Shown piece by piece: positions 35,030 to 44,792 of a DNA stretch of 64,000 bases. The translations under genes and the position numbers were made by a program. Source of the stretch: Aricia agestis (lineage: Eukaryota > Arthropoda > Insecta > Lepidoptera > Lycaenidae); NCBI RefSeq assembly GCF_905147365.1, contig NC_056409.1:7941001-8005000 (forward strand). The letters run 5' to 3'. The stretch's first letter is position 1. The number at the start of each line of letters is the position of its first letter. The notes under the pieces are model-generated. The model saw only the letters and a list, made by a program, of their open reading frames with translations. It ran no database searches and was not told the DNA's origin.

Positions 35030-35592
35030 GTGCTCCGATGTCTTTTATTCCGGTGGCCGTGGCAATGACCGCGCCTGACGTGCTAGTTCATGGCCGTTTG
35101 TTGCGAGTTGCGACGCACTTGCACGTATATCCTTGATGCGAGAGTTTCACAAGTCACAACTCACAACACTCCACCTTCCTCCGCCGATATACCTCACCTA
35201 TAATGCACAGTCAGATCTCCTCACCCTGTATTCGAAAATAAATAAACCGATGTCGGGATTCGGGGCGCAGGGCGCACCCTCACAAACAAAACACTCACAC
35301 ACTCGACACGGGGCGAAGAGGAGGGCGCTAGCTTCGCTCAGTCTCGCGCCGACCGCTGTACAGGTTGGATGTTACTCGTTCGATACGATGCGATCGGAAA
35401 ATAAACTAGTGTAGCTGCGAAAAGACCGGCTATACGTTGTGTTGTGGACAAAAACTATCGTGAACGTGTATTTTATATCGGTGCGTATCGCATTCGAGAT
35501 TATTTGTTCGATTAACGACGTTGTTTACGTCGCAATGGCGGTTAGAGCAATAATTCCTTCGTTAGGGCTCCGGTCGGTGTTAAGACGGTAGG
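35030..35592 (+). promoter_or_regulatory. Possible promoter and first exon
   Basis: A clearly less AT-rich, apparently unique stretch with many CpGs. It contains CTCAGTC (35,337-35,343), close to the insect initiator TCAGTY, and ends at an ATG (35,535) reading MAVRAIIPSLGLRSVLR. GTAGGTATAC at about 35,589 could be a donor site. None of this proves transcription. If real, it would be the start of a plus-strand gene whose other exons lie outside or are not visible. It could equally be unique non-coding DNA. Confidence 0.25.
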
Positions 35593-35625
35593 TATACATT
35601 AATAAAATTCGTTTCTATTTTCAGA

Positions 35626-35720
35626 TAAACTGTTCTGTTTGATCGGAGGCTGTTGACTTGTGTAGAAACAAGATTAGTTTGGTTTTACGTGAACTTTCCG
35701 TGCGGATAACAAAATTGAAA
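35626..35720 (+). other. Possible small exon
   Basis: TTTCTATTTTCAG just before 35,626 is a good acceptor, and GAAAG|GTATGT near 35,720 is a good donor, giving a ~95-base internal exon without a start codon in a clear frame. It lies just downstream of the possible first exon. Splice motifs this good arise by chance, so the call is weak. Confidence 0.2.
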
Positions 35721-36385
35721 GGTATGTTGATATTTCATATTTTATAAATTATAAGTTTAAAACGCCGCTTCTCCGGAATGCATTAAATAATACAAGTAAA
35801 TAAACTGAATAATCGTCAAAACATAGATTTAGCGTTGATAGTGCATGTGCGACATTTTTTTGCTATTCTCGGTCAACGACCTCTTTCGTACGTGTAGGTA
35901 GGTTGAGTGTGATTGTCTTATGTAAGGTAACGGGGGGTAATTAAAAATTTAACAAGTCGACGACGGTTAAAACATCAAATTACTTATATAATAAATGTTA
36001 ACCTTTTATGTATATCGTAGGTACCTTTGATTACATTGTACTTGTTGCGCGGAGCCGGGTTAGGTAATACCTACATACGGATTTGAATTAAGTATGTTAG
36101 ATACGTTTTGAAATACTGTCCTAATATAAATAATGTCAACGCAAGAGTCGAGACAAAGCAGTTGCGTAAGAAATGATACAGTGTCCCCAGATTTACTTTC
36201 GAGCTGCATGAAGCGCAGATGATGAAAGAGCCGCAGCGATTTAAATTTCAAATTCGTCCAGCATTACTTGTCTAAAAACGGGGACATGTAACTCATACAG
36301 TCATAATCAACTGGATTTCACACGTAGAAGTATCGACGTGCCAGAGAAATATTTCTATACCATCATCATCAGCCCCTGACATGAA
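35721..36385. other. Gene-free stretch
   Basis: No supported feature. Confidence 0.4.
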
Positions 36386-36480
36386 AAACGTCTCCGTGGT
36401 CTAGTAGTTGACCATGACTCGTAACCGGGAGGCCGGAGGAAGTCGTTGGTTCGATTCCCTTCTATTGGGACTTGGAACAT
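36386..36480 (+). mobile_element. SINE head, truncated
   Basis: TCTCCGTGGTCTAGTAGTTG (A box) and GGTTCGATTCC (B box, 36448-36458) match the head of the SINE at 38,331. The body is missing; only TTGGGACTTGGAACAT follows. Confidence 0.55.
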
Positions 36481-36486
36481 ATTTTA

Positions 36487-36805
36487 GGGTCAATTTATAT
36501 TAGCGCAGAGTCGAAGCGCATCGAAGCGAATTATTAAAACTGAATATAACAAATTCAACCTTAACCTTGTACTATTATCTATTCTGTGCCTTAACTCCAA
36601 AGTATTAACGCACTTTATTACTTCTGAGAATTTGAAAAGGCGCACGCATCCGCGCGAATTCGCGTGGATGCGCCCGACCAACGCTGATTGGCCTTGCAGA
36701 AGTAATGTATACGTTACGCTCTAGAGTTAAGGTTGAATTTTCTGTGTTCGGTTTTTGGAAATTCTCTTAGTTTCGCTTCAACTCTGCGCTAATATAAATT
36801 GACCC
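36487..36805. mobile_element. 319-bp MITE with TA flanks
   Basis: Inverted ends GGGTCAATTTATATTAGCGC / GCGCTAATATAAATTGACCC continue into AGAGTyGAAGCG. TA flanks each side (36485-36486, 36806-36807). Inside lies a second inverted pair, AAATTCAACCTTAAC (36551-36565) and GTTAAGGTTGAATTT, and a central GCATCC/GGATGC palindrome. The left inner arm is broken by a 22-bp insertion. Confidence 0.8.
36559..36595. mobile_element. 22/23-bp insertion with 7-bp direct repeats, copy 1
   Basis: CCTTAAC (36559-36565) is repeated at 36589-36595. Between them, 36566-36588 holds 23 bases starting CTTGTACTATTATCTA. The opposite arm of the same MITE has one CCTTAAC and no insert, so it serves as an empty-site reference. 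The inserted unit recurs at 36,884-36,905. Confidence 0.7.
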
Positions 36806-36876
36806 TAAAGAAAAACATTATTATATTTATTTGTATACCAAGGATGTTTCACAATGTTTAACATATTATATGCATA

Positions 36877-36912
36877 CCTCAAGTTGTACTATTATCTATT
36901 CTGTGCCTCAAG
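36877..36912. mobile_element. 22-bp insertion with 7-bp direct repeats, copy 2
   Basis: CCTCAAG (36877-36883) is repeated at 36906-36912 around 22 bases identical to copy 1 without its first C. The target differs from copy 1, so these are not copies of one larger block. Confidence 0.7.
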
Positions 36913-37336
36913 TACTTACTAAGAAACGTAGTATTTTAATACAAATAAATAGTAATAGTGCTTTTTAGTTCAGTTAAATATAGCATTGACGGTCAATATG
37001 GCGGTGAATCACTGTTAATATTTAATATTCAACAGTTTCCTGTTGACATAAACTTTAGCTACATAGTTCATTCATTTGACTAATAGGCTGTTTTATTCGT
37101 GTTAATTTCTTTATTTTGGTGCTTTTGCATACACTTTAAATGCACGGAGCATGCATGAAACGAATATTATATTTTGTAGACAGTAGAACCTGGTCAAAAA
37201 TCTATAGAACTTTACAGCGATTCTGTCTTTGCTTCGATTCTTATTCTGCTTTATTGTAAATTCGACACTATGGTTTCGATGCAGGTATAATACGTCAAAC
37301 CTGTCAAACCAGCGGTGATTGGTCAAACCTCCAAAC
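36913..37336. other. AT-rich gene-free stretch
   Basis: No supported feature. Confidence 0.4.
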
Positions 37337-37638
37337 CATAAAGTTAATATACCTAGCGGAATAGAGCAACAATCTCGAGCTGTCAAACGAAACCAAATAT
37401 GGTTTTCACTTTTCATCTGTGTGAAAAATATGTGTACGTATACACTTACACAAGCATGATTGAACATGAATTCTATGAGATTAAATTGTCAACGTGCGGC
37501 ACGTGCCGACTGGACGTCAAAAAAAGAGTGCTGGTGTCATGTATCACACGTCTCTTTTTACCACGCAGTGTTACTGATAGTGACACTTTCTTGCTCAGGC
37601 CTTTGTTTCTCTATTCCGCTAGGTATATTAACTTTATG
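37337..37638. mobile_element. 302-bp MITE with 31-bp perfect inverted ends
   Basis: The left end starts CATAAAGTTAATATACCTAG and continues CGGAATAGAG; the right end is its exact inverse. I recall these termini as frequent in Lepidoptera. The two ~88-codon frames crossing it are chance. Confidence 0.8.
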
Positions 37639-37843
37639 TCCAAAACACACTCATTTGAACTTTGACGTACTTTGTCTGTATGTAGTAGATTACCAGTATC
37701 ACAGAAACAGAATACAATAATATTAGTACAAGTACCTTGATCTTGAAAACAGTTTGCTGTTTGATAGAAAACGGACTGAATCTAATAAGAAACAGAGCTG
37801 TTAACTAATGTTGGATTAATTTAGTTCGTAACCTCGTATACAA
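37639..37843. other. Spacer
   Basis: AT-rich; no supported feature. Confidence 0.35.
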
Positions 37844-38099
37844 CGTGAAATTTTAGTGGTTGTTTTCCCGCAGCAGAACGATTTACCTATAGTAGCACTA
37901 TCGAATAATGCATGTTGTTTTTTGAAAATAAAAAATATTTTGTATGGCGTACTATGGCAACTTTATGCCGATAGGCGCGAGCAGCTATGACCCGGCCGAA
38001 TTTTTTTTATGATCTGCATAAAAAAAAACTTCATAAATCTATTGTAAGTACTAAGATAGAATCATTTTACTGCGGAAAAACAACCATTAAAATTTCACG
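37844..38099. mobile_element. 256-bp MITE
   Basis: CGTGAAATTTTAGTGGTTGT at the left pairs with ACAACCATTAAAATTTCACG at the right, and both continue into TTTyCCGCAG (30 bp, two or three differences). No coding capacity. Confidence 0.75.
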
Positions 38100-38129
38100 C
38101 AGTATAATGCGTCAATAATTCGTTACATA

Positions 38130-38292
38130 GTTGCGGTAGGTTACATGATACATCGTACCCGCTACTCTGCCGCGGGGGGTGGAGCACCGTGTGGTTTTAG
38201 TGGGTAGACCTTCGCAGGGGAGTCTCATACCCTGGCACTTGGCAGATATCCCCAATCCTCCGGGAATGCGTAAAGCATTTCCCAATGTAAAA
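38130..38292 (+). mobile_element. Truncated retroposon tail
   Basis: GTGGTTTTAGTGGGTAGACC ... CCAATCCTCCGGGAATGCGT ... CATTTCCCAATGTAAAAAAAA ends in an A-run. The related copy at 55,666-55,816 has a clear target duplication. I read it as the 3' end of a non-LTR element, clade unknown. Confidence 0.5.
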
Positions 38293-38330
38293 AAAATTAT
38301 GTGATATACATATGACATTTTTTTTTAAAC

Positions 38331-38698
38331 GCCTCCGTGGTCTAGTGGTTAGAGCGTCGCTCTCGACTCCGGAGGTCGTGGGTTCGAATCCCGCGTTGGA
38401 AACATGTTATTTCCAAGTTTGGTTAGGACAATGCAGGCTGATCACCTGATTGTCTGACAAGTAAGATGATCCATGCGTCGGATGGGCATGTAAAAAGTCG
38501 GTCCTGCGCCTGATCTCTCGCCGGTCGTGTCGGTCTTCCGTCCCACTGGGTTATGAGAGTAAAAGGAATAGAGAGTGCTCTTGTGTACTGCGCACACACT
38601 TGGGCACTATAAAAATTACTCCTGCGTACCTGGTCTGGTTTCAATGAAACCGGCCACCGTCACCGAAACCGGTGTGGGGAGTATTATTATTTTTTTTA
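38331..38698 (+). mobile_element. tRNA-derived SINE, full length
   Basis: Head: A box TGGTCTAGTGG (38338-38348) and perfect B box GGTTCGAATCC (38381-38391). The sequence around them is Glu/Asp-tRNA-like, but the acceptor arms do not pair. Body: TTTCCAAGTTTGGTTAGGAC ... CAGGCTGATCACCTGATTGT ... CCGGTCGTGTCGGTCTTCCG, ending in a TTATTATTTTTTTT tail. The boxes predict RNA polymerase III transcription from the plus strand. A truncated head of the same family lies at 36,386. Confidence 0.75.
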
Positions 38699-38796
38699 AA
38701 GTATTTATTCCATTATTTTACAACATTATGTCCTTACCCTAAAAACCGCCAAACTGCATTTCAGTTTGTTGGCAACATAAGTTCCCAACAATCCCC

Positions 38797-38860
38797 AAGC
38801 GGCACCCGGCTGTCGCATACCAATTGAAAATCTGTGTCTGCGATTCTCACGATCGAGGTA
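38797..38860 (+). repeat. Conserved block shared with 985-1056
   Basis: AAGCGGCACCCGGCTGTCGC, then TGTGTCTGCGATT and GATCGAGGTA, appear in the same order at 985-1056 inside a Helitron, with a spacer that differs. The strong conservation in short blocks is unlike the surrounding decay. Confidence 0.6.
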
Positions 38861-39192
38861 TTAACTACAATTATGGAATTCCTAAATAGTGGAGATTTAG
38901 AAATTGTAGAGCCACTTATTATTAATTTTTGAATTAAATTATTAAGGTAAGTTACCCTTTTTACCCATACTAGTCTACTTTACTTTTCTCTTTGGTTGAT
39001 TGATCTTTGGTTTTATTTAATAAGACCAGTTACTGCAATGTTTTCACGCTAGAGGCAGCACCAGGCACCAGCAAAGACAGTAAACAAAAAGATTTTGTTC
39101 AAAGTGTGACTACTTCTCTTTTAGTTTTCTGATATAATGTGTCGGATTTTGGTCGGATTATTTATTTTACCTCTGCTCCGACTTTTGCGTAA

Positions 39193-39398
39193 TCTAAAAT
39201 ATAAAAATAAGTCGGGTTTTCCTTCCTGACGCTATAACTCCAGAACGCACGAACCGATTTCCACGGTTTTGCATTAATTGGAAAGGTCTCGGGCTCCGTG
39301 AGGTCTATAGAAAAAAAATCAGAAAAAAACTTCAAGAGAAAAGCAGAAAAACAGGGAAAATCATTTTATGGCAAAACAACGTTTGCCGGGACAGCTAG
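39193..39398 (+). mobile_element. Non-autonomous Helitron, 206 bp
   Basis: A|TCTAAAATATAAAAATAAGT ... ACGTTTGCCGGGACAGCTAG|T. The interior includes TTTTCCTTCCTGACG and ACCGATTTCCACGGTTTTGC. An inverted copy of the same family lies at 49,199-49,416. Confidence 0.75.
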
Positions 39399-41298
39399 TA
39401 TTCTATATTTAGTAGCTATTGAGAGTTCGGCTTAGTGAACGTTCGGAACTCGACATTATTCGTGCCTAAAGTAAAAAGTAAATTAATTAACAGCAACTCC
39501 TCGCCCCACTGAATTATTAAAGAACTCACATTTCACCCGGTCGTTGACGGATGCCATCCATAAATAATAATGGTTCAAGTTTTCATTAATAATTTTGTTT
39601 CACCGATTAATCTACGCTGTAATTTAGGAGAAAATGACCTAGGAGAGAACACGAATTATTGTTGTAAAAAAGTGATGAATGCTGCTCAGTTTTGTTCTTC
39701 ACAGTTCGCTGACGCAGTCATTAATAAACCTCAAAAAATTTACCAGACGCGCGTTTTAGGGAATAATTTCAGATTCGAAAAAATATTAATTGAGCGCTAA
39801 GCTCAATCGTAATCTGACTTAGGTGCCATAGGTGAAGTTAGCTCGATCAGGCATTACCATAAAACCGAAAAATATGGGAAATTTCCTCACTGCATATTAC
39901 TTGTAAGTTGTAAGGCCTATGACCTATGCCTAGTTTCTGAGGTGTTTTGCAGGAGTTTACTGGGATAACATTAAAAAACAAAATCCCTAAAACAAGATTT
40001 GCTTTTAGGTTGTAAAATTTCCTACGAGGTTTTAGTATACTTACTAGACAAGAAACCACCCACGACGCGATGATAATAAAGCCCTTGTGAAACATGTGTT
40101 CAATAGAATAGACAGCATTCAGTCTGAAAAAGGTCATCTGCTAGCCTGCTACTAAACTATGTACATACATACTTATATGTATAATACCAGTATTTTGTGT
40201 TTGAAAAGCTACTTTCTGGTCTTGAGGTTATGTAAGTACTTTATAAACGATTTTATACTACAATTTAAATAATAATAGTCACTTGTTTTGGACCTTTAAT
40301 TTTTTTACTTAAATCGATAATTTTAATTTTACCTCTGACGAACACAAGGCTCGAGACTTGTCAAAAAACGAGGATGCATTTTTGTATAAACTGACCCTTA
40401 TGAAAATTTAAATATGCACGCGGTTTATAATCAAAAAAATCTAATGAATTAATCATTATTTGATTCACTCACCTCTAACACGAGGTTGTAATGGCAAAAT
40501 TTCATAACATAACTTATTAATTAATTATTATCAGTATGTTTCCATTACAGTTGTTTTATTAACGTGTACAGTTATTTTACATAATACATGAGAATTGTTG
40601 TAATCTGGTAGGTAACTCAGTTTTGTAACACAATAATGAAAATTAAATATTATTATCATGCACACAATTTAAACAGAGATGTAACACATCTATATTATAG
40701 ATAGGTCATATTTAAATTTTTTGCGACTCAGCAAATACCCGTTCTATATGAAGACCCGTTTCCTCTCTAAACAGGTTGTTTTAGGGAGGGAAGGGGTTCG
40801 TTTGGAAGATCGAAAATAAAATCATTAGTCCCAACTCCCAAGTAGCGAGATAAGCCACTTTTGCACAGATTACTTCACCTACCTTTAGGCTTTAATATTA
40901 TGCTGCAACGAAAGAAAATTATGTTTTATTTCAGTCAGTAAGATTTTTGGTACTCCATTGCGCCATGATGATTTATATTTGAAGAATAAACAACAAGACC
41001 GGTGTTTAATGCATAAAGACCTTAATATTTAAAAGACAGCTGACCTTAGCGAAATAACTGCTATTCTACAATTAACTAGGACATTCTACGTCAAGCCTAG
41101 CTTAAATTCACAATCATAGTGATTACGACACAAACTTAGGTAACCTAAATTGAGCGGATACTTCGTACAGTAATGACACACTTGTGATTTACGCAATATG
41201 AAGAAATCGCTTCTTGGTAATTACTCATTCGACATTGAAATTGATGTAGCGACGAATTCGATGGACAACACCCAGCATAAAGCAGATTTAGATAGAAC
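39399..41298. other. Gene-free region
   Basis: No recognised repeat or gene; AT-rich. Frames of 76 and 96 codons at 39.6-40.1 kb have no domain. Confidence 0.4.
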
Positions 41299-41506
41299 AA
41301 GATGACGCCCAACTCCTTTGCGCTGAAACTGGTTTATCACGCGGGAATTGTATATTTTTCCGGGATAAAAAGTATCCTGGCTCCTAAGTTCCGGGACTCA
41401 AAGGATCTTTATACCAAATTTCAGCAAAAACCGTTCCGCGGTTAGAGCGTGATACAGACGGACGGACAGACAGACAGGCTTTCGCATTTATAATACTAAA
41501 TATGGA
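41299..41506 (-). mobile_element. Helitron with mutated 3' end
   Basis: Minus strand opens TCCATATTTAGTATTATAAA after A, then GCGAAAGCCTGTCTGTCTGT. The 3' end reads GGGCGTCATCTTG, so CTAG has become CTTG. It belongs to the 14,452 family. Confidence 0.6.
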
Positions 41507-42666
41507 TTAGTATGGGTATGCAAAAAAATACTTTATAGAAGTTAAAAAAGAAAGTAACAAACCAGGACTTTAGTGCCTAAGGTAACTGATGCGTAGTACG
41601 TTTTTTATCATAAAACTTTTTGGTATGAGCTTGAACAAATAAAGGGGCACGCCATGACCTTGAATGGAATCAGTAAAACATGAAATGAGAATACAAAAAT
41701 AGAAGTTTAAATTAATGTTATTGCTCGAGTTATTTCGTAACATGTTCACCGCAAAAAAACGCCGAAAACCCCGATCGATTCGTGGGTTTCTCCATACAAC
41801 TATGACTAAGACCATTTTGATAAGGTGTTAGATAGATAGATATGGAAAAAATTTTATAAACTAGTTCTAGAGGTTAGGAAGCCACTTAATAAAATTAGTT
41901 TTAAAATTTCCCGCTAAAACGATAAAGCTCATCATGGCGTCGCTATGACGTAACGGTCCTTTAAACAACAAAAATCTTTGTATGGGTTTGACATCGAATG
42001 TCACTGTCACACACAATTTAAAATTTGGAGATCGTGACGTCACACTCTGTGATGGCTGTTTGTGATCATGTAATATTACGGATTACATATTTACTTTTTA
42101 TTTAATAAAATAAAATATTATAAAGTTAATGAGTAAACTCCCAAAAAACAATAATTTGTATTGTATTTCGTTTACTGTCTACACCCCTATTAGAAAAAGT
42201 AAAAAAAGTTATATTATGTATAATTAATTAATTATGTAGTGGTATATGTAAGTTCATATATTGACATTTTAAAATAATATATAATATTTGATTTTTAAAT
42301 AATTTTGTAGGAAATGTATAAGGACACTGTAGGTATATTATTATAATTCCTAGGTTATTAATAGCAATGTTGGCCATATGAGACTTGATTGGGTTAGGTT
42401 AGATGGCTAAAAAAAAAAAAGAAAAAAAAAAGGTTACATGGCTAGCTTTGCTGCGCTACGCTACCCGCCTTAGCCATCGTGGTTATTTTTTTGTGAACCA
42501 CCCAGAAATAGCAGGGCTCCGTCGACTTATTTTTTCTGTAGTAGTGGTGGTGGCAACCCCCTACAGTGCAATTCCGAAGCCGGAGGTTTAATTAACATAA
42601 AAAAAAACAAAACGTCAAAGTAATGTCGAGTTTTAACACGGTAGAAGGTGAGTAGCTCCAAAACTG
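41507..42666. other. Gene-free region
   Basis: A GTGACGTCAC palindrome lies near 42,034-42,043. A-rich run at 42,410-42,431. No gene supported. Confidence 0.4.
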
Positions 42667-43379
42667 GGGGTTTTTAACCGACTTCCAAAAAACGAGGAGG
42701 TTATATATTCAGCTGTGGATATTTTTTTTTGTATGTTCGACCACTACTCCGCCGTTTGTGAACCGATTTTCAATATTTTTGTTTTGTTATATTAGGTTTC
42801 ACTCCAATTTGGTCCTATTTTCACAAAAGTGATGATCTGATGATGGGATCCATGAGTAATCAAGGGAACTCCTCAAAATTTATATGGAAACATATGGTGA
42901 TTTTGGTTTTAGGAGAAGCATCCTAAGCATATGCTACCAAAACGCAAGATTTTGCACCAAGGCATACTATGGTTCCGAAGATACTAAGAGAACTCCGGAT
43001 TCCTTATAGATTTTGGGGGTTGGGACAAGTTTGGGGGTTTAGGCGTTGTTTTAAGAACTGAAAGCATATGCTACTATGCAAATTACATTCATCATCATCA
43101 TCATCATCATCACTACCATGTCAGGGTCACCAATGTCACAACTCACATGGTTGTATATGGTTACAATATACACACAACACCATAAAATATCATCAGTCAT
43201 CACGTTATGTCCTTATTTATTTGGTATATTTCAAAGCGATTTTAAAATAAAAAATATAATTAATGTTGTTTCATAATGTTGTTTCAAAATACATAATATT
43301 TCAAGTACCACAAAATTGAACATAAGTAACAAATTCAACCTTTACTCCAGAGCGTAAGGCACACATTTGGGTTGGACTG
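42667..43379 (+). repeat. AACCGACTTCC repeat and (ATC)n
   Basis: Starts TTTTTAACCGACTTCCAAAA and runs through a TTTGTGAACCGATTTTCAAT block typical of a common lepidopteran repeat. A (CAT)n microsatellite is at about 43,088-43,112. The same AACCGACTTCC end recurs, in both orientations, at 44,417 and 44,768. Confidence 0.5.
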
Positions 43380-43930
43380 AAGGAAACGGGGCACTATGGA
43401 AAAAATACTTAGAATTTTTTTTTGTCAAAATTTTAACTTCTTATAACCCTTTTTGAATATACCAATCGATAGGGGGCGCCAAGGCGAGCAAAAAAGCTCA
43501 GATAAACTTTTCTCAAAAATCAACCCCTGTCGAAAGACAGGCCGAAATGTGACCCTCGTTAGCACGGAGAAAATACTTAAAAAAATTTGGACGAAAAAAT
43601 TCAACCTCTTATAACCACCCCTTTTGAATACACCAATCGATAGGGGGCGCCAAGGGGAGTAAGAAAGCTCAAATAAACTTTTCTCAAAAATCAACCCCGG
43701 CCAGATACAGGCCGATATACGAACCTCGTTAGTATGGCGAAAATAGAAAAATTTTGACGACAAAAATACAACCCCCTATGACCACCCCTTTTTATTATAC
43801 CAATCGATAGGGGGCGCCAAGGGAAGCAAAAAAGCTCAGATATACTTTTCTCAAAAATCAACCCCTGTCGAATGACAGGCTGAAATGTGACCCTTGTTAG
43901 TATGGCGAAAATACTTAAAAAAATTTGGCT
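43380..43930 (+). repeat. Three tandem ~170-bp units
   Basis: The core CCAATCGATAGGGGGCGCCA begins at 43462, 43633 and 43800 (spacing 171 and 167). Each unit also has AAAAAGCTCA, TTTTCTCAAAAATCAACCCC and CGTTAGyAyGG. Units are roughly 80-90% alike by eye. The core contains GGCGCC. A 112-codon minus-strand frame across it reflects the repetition, not a gene. Confidence 0.8.
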
Positions 43931-44401
43931 AAGGTTTAGGAACCTACGTCAATTAAATGTTGGTGACATGGATTAAGGAGGATTGTTTTGGGTGAGAAAA
44001 ACTCCTACTTACCGTTTCCACCGCCAGTAAACTCTCCGTTTAGAAGAAATTCGCATTTGATATTTTCGTAATCTTCAGATAAGATCATCTGTTTTCTGAT
44101 GTTTACGAAGTATTTTTAAGGCATCTCAAGGCTGTGATGACTGGGTCTTACTTAACTACTCAGCCACGGATACCGAAGGGGGGGACGTTGGGCGCAGCCC
44201 CCCGCCAAAACAAAAACAAACACAATTAGGTTGGAACTTAGACCACAACACCCAGATATAGTCAACTTTCTTTGTAGTAGTTTGTCAAATAAATTGGGGT
44301 AGGTTTGTAAACATTTACCAAGATTAAGATAATATTAAGGGGTTGAAGTATTTTCTTACGCGATGGTTAGTAGGTAACTAAAAAGAGTGAAATTATTATT
44401 T
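43931..44401. other. Repeat-like gene-free stretch
   Basis: A G-run and C-run (44,177-44,206, GAAGGGGGGGAC ... GCCCCCCGCC) and a GGGGTAGGTTTGTAAAC block that recurs in altered form at 44,869 (GGGGTAGGTTTCCGAAC). Likely part of the same composite repeat. Confidence 0.4.
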
Positions 44402-44792
44402 TTAACAAAAAATTAAAACCGACTTCCTAGGTAAAAACAATAATAACATCCTTATAATATGAACTAAAAAGTATTAAATAATTTTTCCTATCTAATAGTG
44501 CCTTTTTCCGGATTCGGCTAAAACTCAACTATTTATTTCTGTACTCAATCTTCATAATTTTGAAGTCGGTGCCAGTTCCAAAAGTTTCAAATATTCTGTC
44601 AGAGAACTAAAGATTCAGCTATCTGGTACCGACTTCAAAATGATGAAGATTGAGTACAGAAATAGTTGAGGTTTAGCCAAATCCGGAAAAAGGCACTATT
44701 AGATAGGAAAAATTATTTAATACTTTTTAGTTCATATTATAAGGATGTTATTATTGTTTTTACCTTGGAAGTCGGTTTTAATTTTTTGTTAA
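44402..44792. repeat. Long foldback, ~165-bp arms
   Basis: 44402-44570 is the inverted copy of 44628-44792, differing by about five substitutions and one 4-base indel. Both arms start AACAAAAAATTAAAACCGAC and end GAAGTCGGT. The 57-bp spacer has no notable content. A transcript would form a long hairpin. Confidence 0.85.

Noticed and set aside
37399..37720. Two overlapping ~88-codon frames
   Set aside because: They lie within a MITE with 31-bp inverted ends.
38331..38404. tRNA-like sequence with perfect B box
   Set aside because: The cloverleaf fails and a related head at 36,386 plus a SINE body show it is a SINE head.
43425..43763. 112-codon minus-strand frame with internal repeats
   Set aside because: It is a by-product of the ~170-bp tandem units.
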